From: Mycobacterium sp. D16Q14
GTDB lineage: Bacteria; Actinomycetota; Actinomycetes; Mycobacteriales; Mycobacteriaceae
Assembly: GCA_002013415.1 (NCBI GenBank)
Contig: MAEX01000020.1
Coordinates: 37,812-101,811, forward strand
Reading direction: 5' to 3'
Length of the DNA: 64,000 nucleotides
Shown: positions 1 through 7,586 of the stretch, piece by piece
How positions within the stretch are numbered: the first letter of the stretch is position 1
Layout of the letters: each line of letters starts with the position of its first letter
The notes under the pieces: generated by a model
Seen by the model: the letters and a program-made list of their open reading frames with translations, nothing else
The model's database searches: none
Told to the model about the DNA's origin: nothing
Translations under genes and position numbers: made by a program

Positions 1-2
1 AC

Positions 3-134
3 GGCCGGCTCATCCTGTGCGGTGTGTACGGCGTCTTGGCGATCGCCGGTTTGGTCGTCAACCGCCAGCACCTCATCGCGACAATTCGAGCGCCGTTCAG
101 CAGGTCAGCCACACGACAGTTGACTGTGCCGTAG
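3..134 (+). CDS. C-terminal end of a membrane protein (partial)
   Basis: An open frame enters the window from the left and stops at TAG 132-134. The 43 visible residues hold one hydrophobic stretch (roughly residues 3-19 of the fragment) followed by a basic, polar tail, as expected for the last membrane helix and cytoplasmic tail of an integral membrane protein. The family cannot be named from this fragment. It lies 47 bp upstream of the S9 peptidase on the same strand and might belong to the same transcript. Confidence 0.45.
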   Translation, partial: GRLILCGVYGVLAIAGLVVNRQHLIATIRAPFSRSATRQLTVP

Positions 135-181
135 CGGCATAGTTTCTCCTGGTGTTACTTCGACACACCGAGAGGAACACA

Positions 182-2059
182 ATGGCGCTGCCCAAGCTCA
201 TCACCGTCGAGGAGTTCTTCGATCCGCCGGTTCGCACGTCCGCGTCGATCTCGCCGGACGGAACCAAGATCGCGTACCTAGCGCCGCGGAAGAATCGTCT
301 CAACGTATGGGTGCAAGCCACCGATGGCAACAACCCCGCCGACGCGCAGTGCGTCACCCGCGACGAAACCCGGAGCGTCACGGGATTTCTCTGGGTCGAC
401 GACCCGCGCTGGCTGCTGTACGTGCAGGACTCTGGTGGTGACGAGAACTGGCATCTGTACCGGGTCGACTTGGACGACACCGACGCACCGGCCATCGATC
501 TGACTCCATATCCCGGCGTGCGACTGCTGGGCCTGGAGCAGCCATACGGCCGCCCCGGCAAGTTGTTCATCCAGCTGAACCACCGCCGAATCGACCACAT
601 CGACCTCTACGAGCTCGACATCGCATCCGGCGAGCTGACCATGCTCGCCGAGAACCCCGGCGACGTCATCGCCTGGTTCTGCGGCCCTCATCACGAGGTC
701 TTCACGCAATCGCTGACACCTGAAGGAGATATCGAGTTCTCCCGCTACGAGTCCGGGGCGCTGGCATCTCTCGTCGTATACAACGGCGCGGACTACCCGG
801 TGGGTATGCACCCGACCCAGATGACACCGGACGGTACCGGGCTGTGGATGGGTTCTAGCCGTGACACCGATCGCACCCGCCTGGTCCGGCTCGACCTGGC
901 CACCGGTGAGGAGTCGGTCGTCGACAGCCATCCGGCCTTCGACCTTTCCGCTGCCCTGGGCCTGGCGCCGTCGCTGATCCGGCATCGAAAGACTGGCGAG
1001 CTGCTGGCTGTCCGGTATCTCGGCGAGCGGCAGGAAATCCGGGTCCTCGATCCGGATTTCGCTCCGGTGTTGGAAGGGCTCCAGGAACTCTCGGACGGAG
1101 ACCTCGCGGAAATTTCGTCCGATGAGAGCGGCCAACGCTGGGTGGTCAGTTTTACGCATGACCGGGAGCCCGGACTCACCTATTTCTACGACCACGAAAA
1201 GGGCGAAAGCCGGCAACTGTTCCGGCCGTACCCGCACCTGGCTCCGGCGGACCTGGCGCCCATGACGCCAGTGACGATCGCCTCGCGCGATGGTTTGAAT
1301 CTGCACTCCTACCTGACCCTGCCCGTTGGGATGGAACCCGCGGGACTCCCCCTGGTGCTGGTGGTCCACGGTGGTCCGTGGCACCGTGACAGCTGGGGAT
1401 TCGACCCGTCCGTGCAGTTCCTGGCCAACCGTGGATACGCGGTGCTGCAGGTCAACTTCCGCGGATCCACCGGCTATGGCAAGGCCTTCACGAAGGCGGC
1501 CATCGGCGAGTTCGCGGGCAGGATGCACGACGATCTGATCGACGCCGTCGACTGGGCAGTCAAGCAGGGCTATGCGGATCCGAGCCGGGTCGCGATCTTC
1601 GGCGGCTCGTACGGCGGGTACTCCGCACTGGTTGGGGTCACCTTCACCCCCGATGTCTTCGCAGCCGCCATCGACTACGTGGGCATCTCGGATCTCGCGA
1701 ACTTCATGCGGACCCTTCCGCCATTTGTGCGACCGAACCTGACCAACAACTGGTACCGGTACGTCGGCGATCCCGCCGTGCCGGAGCAGGAGGCCGATAT
1801 GCTCGCCCGATCGCCCATCAGCCGGGTGGATCAGATCCGCACCCCGCTCTTAGTTGCACAGGGCGCCAATGATGTTCGCGTGGTCCAGGCCGAATCCGAC
1901 AACATTGTGGCAGCTCTGCGTGCTCGTGGTGTCGAGGTCGAGTACATGGTCAAGGCCGATGAGGGACACGGTTTCCTGAACCCGGAGAACCAGATCGACC
2001 TGTTCCGTGCGACGGAACTATTCCTGGCCCGGCATCTGGGTGGGCGGCAGGTGCGGTGA
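182..2059 (+). CDS. S9 family prolyl oligopeptidase-like serine peptidase
   Basis: A 625-residue protein with an N-terminal beta-propeller-like half and a C-terminal alpha/beta-hydrolase half of the S9 (acylaminoacyl/prolyl oligopeptidase) type. The nucleophile motif GGSYGG places the catalytic Ser at 476, with the probable Asp at 564 (in NDVRV) and His at 596 (in EGHGF), in the usual order and spacing. Such enzymes cleave short peptides or acylated peptides in the cytoplasm; no signal peptide is visible. The ATG at 182 is preferred over an in-frame start 30 bp upstream because GAGAGGAA lies just before it. The last 4 bp overlap the next gene (GTGA), suggesting translational coupling. Confidence 0.88.
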   Translation: MALPKLITVEEFFDPPVRTSASISPDGTKIAYLAPRKNRLNVWVQATDGNNPADAQCVTRDETRSVTGFLWVDDPRWLLYVQDSGGDENWHLYRVDLDDTDAPAIDLTPYPGVRLLGLEQPYGRPGKLFIQLNHRRIDHIDLYELDIASGELTMLAENPGDVIAWFCGPHHEVFTQSLTPEGDIEFSRYESGALASLVVYNGADYPVGMHPTQMTPDGTGLWMGSSRDTDRTRLVRLDLATGEESVVDSHPAFDLSAALGLAPSLIRHRKTGELLAVRYLGERQEIRVLDPDFAPVLEGLQELSDGDLAEISSDESGQRWVVSFTHDREPGLTYFYDHEKGESRQLFRPYPHLAPADLAPMTPVTIASRDGLNLHSYLTLPVGMEPAGLPLVLVVHGGPWHRDSWGFDPSVQFLANRGYAVLQVNFRGSTGYGKAFTKAAIGEFAGRMHDDLIDAVDWAVKQGYADPSRVAIFGGSYGGYSALVGVTFTPDVFAAAIDYVGISDLANFMRTLPPFVRPNLTNNWYRYVGDPAVPEQEADMLARSPISRVDQIRTPLLVAQGANDVRVVQAESDNIVAALRARGVEVEYMVKADEGHGFLNPENQIDLFRATELFLARHLGGRQVR

Positions 2060-2712
2060 CCGAGGTTTCCGAGCTGTCCGAACGCAAGCAGACCCTCCTC
2101 GAACAGGCAGGTGGTCTGTCCGGTCTCATCTACGCCGGTCTACCCAGTGTGACGTTTGCCTTGGGCAACAGTTCTTTTGGTTTAGCCGGAGCGATCTGGA
2201 TATCCATCGCGACGGCAGCGGCGGTTGCCGCTTGGCGGTGGTTACGCAACCAGCCGCTGCAACCCGCGATCTCCGGGCTATTCGGGGTTGCCATCTCTGC
2301 GGCCATCGCTTATCAGATCGGTTCGGCCAAAGGCTTTTTCCTGATGGGTATTTGGACCAATCTCATCGCCGCAACGGTCTTCCTGGCCTCGGTGCTGGTG
2401 GGCTGGCCGCTTGCGGGAGTGCTCTGGCATGGCGTCACCGGCACCGGGCAGCGCTGGCGCCAAGACAAACCGTCGCGGTTTGGCTACGCGGTGGCGACCC
2501 TGGCCCTAGCGACGGTGTTCGCGTCCAGATTCGTTGTGCAGGAATGGTTGTATACGCAGGACTCAGTGGGCTGGCTGGCCTTCGCCCGTATCGCGATGGG
2601 CTACCCACTCTTCGGTATGGCGCTGCTGGTGGTCATCTGGGCGGTGCGGCGTTCGAAAAGGCGGCTACCTCGCCCTGATTCAGCCAGCGCGGAAGGCGAT
2701 CACGACCGATGA
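2056..2712 (+). CDS. DUF3159 family membrane protein
   Basis: A 218-residue integral membrane protein with about five to six hydrophobic helices and a charged tail. The pattern (short soluble N-terminus, GLSGLIYAGLP motif, helices to about residue 198) matches actinobacterial DUF3159 proteins, whose function is unknown to me. The GTG start overlaps the stop of the S9 peptidase by 4 bp, so the two are probably one operon. Its 3' end overlaps the oppositely transcribed Mrr-like gene by 80 bp. Confidence 0.8.
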   Translation: MTEVSELSERKQTLLEQAGGLSGLIYAGLPSVTFALGNSSFGLAGAIWISIATAAAVAAWRWLRNQPLQPAISGLFGVAISAAIAYQIGSAKGFFLMGIWTNLIAATVFLASVLVGWPLAGVLWHGVTGTGQRWRQDKPSRFGYAVATLALATVFASRFVVQEWLYTQDSVGWLAFARIAMGYPLFGMALLVVIWAVRRSKRRLPRPDSASAEGDHDR

Positions 2713-3328
2713 GTTCACACTTGCTGGTCGCGGCCAGCGTCTGAGCCTGCCGGGTGAAATCCTGGTTGCTGACCACCATGGCGCGGGTGCAATCGTAGTG
2801 CCGCGCACCCGCGACGACCTCTTGAACTGCCCTGACACCCACGGTCTTTGAATAACGCTTGCACTGGACGGCGACAACATCGCGCCGATTCGTGGCTATC
2901 AGGTCAACGCCGTAATCGCTGGACGCGGCGGTGGTCTCGATATGCCATCCGGCGCTATACATGCGGGCCGCGACGAACGTCTCGAAATCGAGGCCAGACA
3001 TCTCGTCGATCTCGGAAAGCCCCGACAGCGTGGCATACCTAAGCAGCCTGGCCTCATATCGGCGCCGGGTCATCGCATCGCCCAACCCTCGCAGGACCCA
3101 TCCCGCACTCCGCAAGATCAGATACACGGCGTAGGGCGATGCCAGATACGCCACCTGCGCCAACGCGGCGAGCGCTGGGTCCCCCGTGTTCCGGTACACC
3201 AGGACGCCGGGCCAAACAATCAGCGCCACGATGGGCCCAGCCAACACCACAACGATCACCGCGACCAATGCGCGCGACAGGCGGCGCCTTGCCTGAACCG
3301 CCTTACGCCTCCACCGCCGCAGCATCAT
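2633..3328 (-). CDS. membrane-anchored Mrr-type restriction endonuclease-like protein
   Basis: A 231-residue protein. A basic N-terminus and two hydrophobic segments (about residues 20-45 and 58-78) are followed by a restriction-endonuclease-fold domain of the Mrr_cat type from about residue 105. Visible active-site residues fit the PD-(D/E)xK pattern: Glu117, Asp142 in YGVD and Gln155-x-Lys157 in VQCKRY. Such proteins are predicted DNA nucleases; the membrane anchor is the less usual part. The gene lies 66 bp downstream of nei2 on the same strand and may be co-transcribed. Its last 80 bp are antisense to the DUF3159 gene. Target and role are unknown. Confidence 0.8.
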   Translation of the reverse strand: MMLRRWRRKAVQARRRLSRALVAVIVVVLAGPIVALIVWPGVLVYRNTGDPALAALAQVAYLASPYAVYLILRSAGWVLRGLGDAMTRRRYEARLLRYATLSGLSEIDEMSGLDFETFVAARMYSAGWHIETTAASSDYGVDLIATNRRDVVAVQCKRYSKTVGVRAVQEVVAGARHYDCTRAMVVSNQDFTRQAQTLAATSKCELIGRDRLPRWLNQGEVAAFSNAAPPR

Positions 3329-3394
3329 TCAATGAACTTTAAGCCAGCCCTCCGACACCTGCGCGTTACGGACGCCCAGGTACACGGTGTCACC

Positions 3395-4159
3395 TCACCG
3401 CTGGCAACCAGGGCACCAATACGCCACGCGCGGCAGGGCCCGATCGCGTGAGATCCGGGTTCCGCAACGGCGGCACGGCCTTCCATGTCGGCCGTAAACC
3501 CACAGCTCATGGCCGGGCCGCGGGTCACCGGTCGTTGTCCTGCGGTGGCTGTCCTTGTTCGCATGCAACAGCCCGTGCGCACGCTCCACGAAACGCTCGG
3601 GATCAACGAGGCCTCTCACCGGCGTTGTGGGCAGCAACCCGGCCAGAAAACACAGTTCGTTGCAATACACGTTGCCAATGCCCGCCATGACCCTCTGGTC
3701 GAGAAGCGTCGCACCCAGCTCGTCATCTGACCGCGCCATCAATCGCTCCAACGCGATCGCCGGATCCCAAGCTGCACCAAGAAGATCCGGGCCTAGATGA
3801 CCCACGATGTCGTTTTCTCGCTCCCGCTTGACCACATCCAGAACACCCAAGCTGATCCCGAGAGCCACCGAGTCGTCTGTCGTCAATACCGCTCTGATTC
3901 GATGGTCCCACGTGGATACGGGCCCCTGAGCGGACATGATCCGCCAGCTGCCATCCATTTTCAGATGCGAGTGAATGCTGGCCCAGCCGACGCGAATGAA
4001 GAGATGTTTTCCGCGTGCAAGCACGCTGTCAACGCGTTCCCCGCTCATATCGACGGTTGCGAAACGTGGAACACGGATATCGCAGCCAGTGAGCACCCGG
4101 CCGGTCAGCACATCGGCCAGGCGTTGCGCCGTCCGGAACGCCGTGTCGCCTTCTGGCAT
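3395..4159 (-). CDS. nei2: DNA glycosylase/AP lyase of the endonuclease VIII family, Nei2 type
   Basis: A 254-residue Fpg/Nei base-excision-repair enzyme that removes oxidised pyrimidines and nicks the abasic site. It begins with PEGDT after the initiator Met, giving the catalytic N-terminal Pro and Glu3. A conserved Lys51 (RGKHLFIR) and a helix-two-turn-helix region in the second half are visible. The C-terminal zinc finger is complete: Cys229, Cys232, Cys249 and Cys252. Length and N-terminal sequence resemble M. tuberculosis Nei2 (Rv3297) rather than Nei1, from memory. Transcribed towards the Mrr-like nuclease. Confidence 0.88.
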   Translation of the reverse strand: MPEGDTAFRTAQRLADVLTGRVLTGCDIRVPRFATVDMSGERVDSVLARGKHLFIRVGWASIHSHLKMDGSWRIMSAQGPVSTWDHRIRAVLTTDDSVALGISLGVLDVVKRERENDIVGHLGPDLLGAAWDPAIALERLMARSDDELGATLLDQRVMAGIGNVYCNELCFLAGLLPTTPVRGLVDPERFVERAHGLLHANKDSHRRTTTGDPRPGHELWVYGRHGRPCRRCGTRISRDRALPRVAYWCPGCQR

Positions 4160-4240
4160 TCCACCGCCCTCCTCGCGCTAGCCGTCACAGGCTATCCAAC
4201 ACCGCACCGAAGCGACAGCGAGCCCACCGATACGCAAAGG

Positions 4241-5257
4241 TCAGGTAGCAGAGACGGTCTCGCCTCCGACGGTCGCCGCATCTGAACTCTCGGCACGCCC
4301 CCACCGCCCGGCCAGCGCCGCGCAGGTAATCAGTTGGATCTGGTGGAAGATCATCAGCGGCAGCACAATCAGGCCCACGGGGTGTCCCGCGAACAGCACG
4401 GTGGCCATCGGCAATCCGGTCGCCAAACTCTTCTTGGATCCACAGAAGATGACGACGATTCTGTCTGCCCGGTCGAACCGCAACAGCCGCGCCGCACACG
4501 CCGTGACACCCAACACCACCGCTAGCAGCACGATGCTGACCGCGACGACTGCCAACAGCCGAGAGATCTGCAGGCCCTGCCAGACGTGCTCGACCATCCC
4601 GGCGCTGAACGCCGCATAGACCACTAGGTAAACCGAGCCACGGTCAACAACTTTGGTGAGCGTGGCGTGGGACAGAATCCGATACAGCTTGGGCCGCAAC
4701 AACTGGCCAGCGACAAAAGGCAGCAGAAGCTGCACCACGATCTCCAGTATCGCGGTGGGCGAGACAGTCGCCTCCCCGGTGGTCTGCATGAGAAGCATCA
4801 CCAGGAAGGGAGTCATGAAGACGCCCAACATATTCGACAGCGAGGCGCTCACCACCGCAGCACCGACATTGCCGCGGGCGATGGACGTGAATGCAATCGA
4901 AGATTGCACCGTCGACGGCAGCAGGCACAGATAGAGCACGCCCGTGTAAAGGTCGTCGGTCAGCACCGACGGCACCAGCAGCCGCATCGCCAGCCCCAGT
5001 AACGGGAAGAGCATATAGGTGGCGGCCAGCACCGTGGTGTGCAGTTTCCAGTGCTTCAGACCCTCAAGTGCCTCGCGCGGTTCCAGCCGAGTCCCGTAGA
5101 GGAAGAACAGCACCGCGATGGCGATCTTGGTCGCCCACTCGAGAACATCGGCAGCACCGCCGCGGGCCGGGAGTAGCAGCCCAATCCCCATGGCAGCGAA
5201 CAGCCCCAGCAAGAAGCCGTCAATGCGAAGTTTGGCCAGCCAAGTCACACAGGACAC
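4241..5257 (-). CDS. bile acid:sodium symporter (SBF-like) family transporter
   Basis: A 338-residue integral membrane protein with about ten hydrophobic helices of the SBF-like (PF13593) type, relatives of the BASS and ACR3 carriers. The motif LLPSTVQSSIAFTS in the middle matches the conserved unwound-helix region of this family; it probably moves an organic anion with sodium or protons, substrate unknown. GTG start. It is divergent from a LysR regulator with about 63 bp between the starts, the classic layout for a LysR protein controlling its neighbour, so inducible expression is inferred. Confidence 0.82.
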   Translation of the reverse strand: MSCVTWLAKLRIDGFLLGLFAAMGIGLLLPARGGAADVLEWATKIAIAVLFFLYGTRLEPREALEGLKHWKLHTTVLAATYMLFPLLGLAMRLLVPSVLTDDLYTGVLYLCLLPSTVQSSIAFTSIARGNVGAAVVSASLSNMLGVFMTPFLVMLLMQTTGEATVSPTAILEIVVQLLLPFVAGQLLRPKLYRILSHATLTKVVDRGSVYLVVYAAFSAGMVEHVWQGLQISRLLAVVAVSIVLLAVVLGVTACAARLLRFDRADRIVVIFCGSKKSLATGLPMATVLFAGHPVGLIVLPLMIFHQIQLITCAALAGRWGRAESSDAATVGGETVSAT

Positions 5258-5320
5258 CGTACGAGTACAGGAACTGATTGTGAAAGTTGATAGAAGTGAT
5301 ATCTCTGAACGCGTATCGTG

Positions 5321-6175
5321 ATGGCAATGCTGGATCCCGAGCTGCTTCGCACTTTTCTGACGGTCGAGCGTGCGGGCGGGTTCACCGCGGCGGGCCGCAT
5401 TCTCGGGCTACGCCAATCCACGGTGAGCGGACATATCGCGCGGCTGGAACAGTCCACCGGCCGAGAGCTGTTCCGCCGCGATACCCGCAATCTGGCATTG
5501 ACCGCCGACGGCGCCGCGATGGTCGGGTTCGCGCGCTCGATCCTGGACGCCCACACCCAGGCCGACCGCTACTTCGCGAGTTCGGAACTGACCGGACTCA
5601 TCCGGCTCGGCGCCTCCGACGACCTAGTGGCCCGCGAGCTGCCCGATGTGCTTGTCGAGTTCCAGGACTCGCATCCGGGTGTGGATCTGGAACTCGTCGT
5701 CGGACTGAGTGAATACCTCAAGACTCGCATGACCGCGGGCGAGCTGGACCTGATGGTGGCCAAGCGCCTGCCGGGAGAGAAGCACGGCGAGTTGCTGTGG
5801 CGCGACAGGCTGGTGTGGGCAGGGCGGCCCAACACCCAGGACGTGCGTGACCCGGTACCCATAGTGACCTATCCCCCGCCGAGCCTGACTCGGCACGCCG
5901 CGTTGCGCGCACTCGAGCGGGAGGGCCGGACCTGGCGCATCGCATGCGTCAGCGACAGCCAACTGGGCCTGCGGGCGGCGACCCTCGCGGGTATGGGCGT
6001 GATCGCACACGCGGAATCCCTTTTGCCTGAAGGTCTTACCAGAGTCAGCGATGAGAGCCTGCCCGACCTTGGCGAGCTGGAGTTCGTGCTGCTGCGGCGG
6101 CGCAGTGTGCTGTCCGAACCCGAGCAGGCACTCTGCGACGCGATCATCGCCAGTACGCACCGACTGCACCGGTGA
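5321..6175 (+). CDS. LysR family transcriptional regulator
   Basis: A 284-residue regulator. The N-terminal winged helix-turn-helix spans about residues 3-62 (ELLRTFLTV through FRRDTR), followed by a periplasmic-binding-protein-like effector domain. Three in-frame starts sit close together (GTG 5318, ATG 5321, ATG 5327); none has a strong ribosome-binding site, so the exact start is uncertain. The divergent arrangement with the SBF-like transporter suggests that it regulates that gene and itself from the short shared region 5258-5320; I could not identify a convincing LysR box there. The effector is unknown. Confidence 0.87.
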   Translation: MAMLDPELLRTFLTVERAGGFTAAGRILGLRQSTVSGHIARLEQSTGRELFRRDTRNLALTADGAAMVGFARSILDAHTQADRYFASSELTGLIRLGASDDLVARELPDVLVEFQDSHPGVDLELVVGLSEYLKTRMTAGELDLMVAKRLPGEKHGELLWRDRLVWAGRPNTQDVRDPVPIVTYPPPSLTRHAALRALEREGRTWRIACVSDSQLGLRAATLAGMGVIAHAESLLPEGLTRVSDESLPDLGELEFVLLRRRSVLSEPEQALCDAIIASTHRLHR

Positions 6176-6195
6176 ACTCGAGACCCTCGGTCGAC

Positions 6196-6567
6196 CTAAC
6201 CAGTCGTTAGCGCGAAGTAGGCCACGGATCCCGCCGCAAGCGCCAGGAACACGGCCGGAAACGCGACGTTGTGCAGCACGTTGCTGCGGATGTGCGCGGC
6301 CACCGCGCCGATGAAGAACGCCACCAACCCCATTGCCGCGGCGAGGCCGATTGGACGCACCCCGGCAAGACCGATGATCAGACCGACCACCCCAGCACCC
6401 TCGACGACCGCGAGATAGGGAATCCATCGCGGTGCCAATCCCACCTCCACGGAGTTCTGCACCACGAACTGTGCCTTGAGCGCCTTGGCCGCCACCTCGA
6501 ATCCGTTGACGATGACGCACAGAACCGTCGTCACCAACAGTCCAACGTCAAGCATCTGTACGCTCAT
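6196..6567 (-). CDS. DoxX-like membrane protein
   Basis: A 123-residue protein with about four membrane helices, of the DoxX-like family. The ATG at 6567 is chosen because GGGAGG sits 5-6 bp before it; a longer frame from 6621 would begin inside the predicted promoter. It is divergent from an ECF sigma factor with a SnoaL-like tail. In the ECF41 group, such sigma factors commonly sit next to a DoxX, carboxymuconolactone decarboxylase or epimerase-type gene and transcribe it, and a matching promoter is visible upstream (6610-6636). The molecular role of these DoxX proteins is poorly defined; a redox link is possible. Confidence 0.8.
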   Translation of the reverse strand: MSVQMLDVGLLVTTVLCVIVNGFEVAAKALKAQFVVQNSVEVGLAPRWIPYLAVVEGAGVVGLIIGLAGVRPIGLAAAMGLVAFFIGAVAAHIRSNVLHNVAFPAVFLALAAGSVAYFALTTG

Positions 6568-6609
6568 ATGTGCCTCCCATCTAGTCGGTTTCGTTGACCT
6601 CACTCTCTT

Positions 6610-6636
6610 GACGACCGACATGACGGAAAGGTGACC
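6610..6636 (-). promoter_or_regulatory. ECF41-like promoter for the DoxX gene
   Basis: On the minus strand, GGTCACC (6630-6636) is followed after exactly 16 nt by CGTC (6610-6613). The published ECF41 promoter is TGTCACA-N16-CGTC, so the core GTCAC and CGTC both match at the right spacing. It would give a leader of about 35-40 nt before the DoxX ATG at 6567. The -35 element overlaps the GTG start of the sigma gene on the other strand. Confidence 0.6.
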
Positions 6637-7518
6637 TCTCTCGTGGATCTCATCGAAGAATTCGAGTCCGCGCGGCCCCGACTACTGTCCGTGGCCCACC
6701 GGATCCTGGGCTCACACCACGACGCAGAAGACGCGGTGCAAGCCGCCTGGATCCGGGCGCAGTCCGCCGACGTGAATCAGGTGGAAAATCTCGACGGGTG
6801 GCTTACCACCGTCACCGCCCGGCTCTGCCTCGATCAGCTGAGAGCACGCGAACGCCGCGGCGAGATTTCACTGACTGCCGATCACATCCCTGGTACGAGC
6901 CTGGCCGCTGATGAGGACTTCCTACGGCGTGAGCAGGTTTCACGTGCGATGCTCGTGGTGCTCGGCGAATTGTCCCCCAAGCAGCGTGTGGCCTATGTCC
7001 TGCACGACCTGTTCGCCGTGCCGTTCGAGGACGTCGCCGAGGTACTCGATACGACCGTCGTCTCCGCGAAGAAGCTCGCCAGTAGGGCGCGATTGCGGCT
7101 CGACATCGCTGACCCCGCGAGTGCCAGCGATGTCGAGAACCAGCTGGAGATCGTCGACGCCTTCCTGTCGGCGGCCCGTGGTGGCGACATCGAGCGCCTG
7201 ATCACCTTGATGGCACCCGAGGTGGTCCGCAGCGTTGACCGCGCACTCATCCCCACTGGCGCAGCGACACTCGTGCGGGGCGCCCGAGCCGTCGCCGAGG
7301 AGACGCGCACGTTCATCGATCGCATCGCCGTGGCGGTGTCGCTTCTTATCGACGGGCAGCCGGGCGCGGTCATCGCACCGGGCGGCCATCCCTTCGCGGT
7401 TGTCCGGATGGACACCCATAACGGACTGGTCACTCGGATAGACATCGCCCCGTACTCGAGCCGTGGCGCCGAACTGACCGCTGCCTACCAGAGGGCCAGC
7501 GGCTCGCGATCGAGCTAA
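6631..7518 (+). CDS. ECF RNA polymerase sigma factor with SnoaL-like C-terminal domain (SigJ/ECF41-like)
   Basis: A 295-residue sigma factor. Region 2 lies at about residues 12-75 (AHRILGSHHDAEDAVQ) and region 4 at about 108-160 (LSPKQRVAYVLHDLF, then the helix-turn-helix). A C-terminal domain of roughly 120 residues follows, of the SnoaL/NTF2 type, which in ECF41 proteins replaces a separate anti-sigma factor and tunes activity. I do not see the WLPEP linker motif often quoted for ECF41, so the subgroup is tentative; SigJ is the closest tuberculosis protein by layout. GTG start with GGAAAG upstream. The neighbouring DoxX promoter is the likely target. Confidence 0.83.
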   Translation: MTSLVDLIEEFESARPRLLSVAHRILGSHHDAEDAVQAAWIRAQSADVNQVENLDGWLTTVTARLCLDQLRARERRGEISLTADHIPGTSLAADEDFLRREQVSRAMLVVLGELSPKQRVAYVLHDLFAVPFEDVAEVLDTTVVSAKKLASRARLRLDIADPASASDVENQLEIVDAFLSAARGGDIERLITLMAPEVVRSVDRALIPTGAATLVRGARAVAEETRTFIDRIAVAVSLLIDGQPGAVIAPGGHPFAVVRMDTHNGLVTRIDIAPYSSRGAELTAAYQRASGSRSS

Positions 7519-7586
7519 TATCTGGCTGCCACATCACCAGCCACACCGGACGGCACGGTGGGCGAGGCAGAAACGAGAACCACACC

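Noticed and set aside
278..1528. Long minus-strand open frame of 416 codons opposite the S9 peptidase
   Set aside because: It is opposite a clearly conserved enzyme with an intact catalytic triad; the frame is a by-product of high GC.
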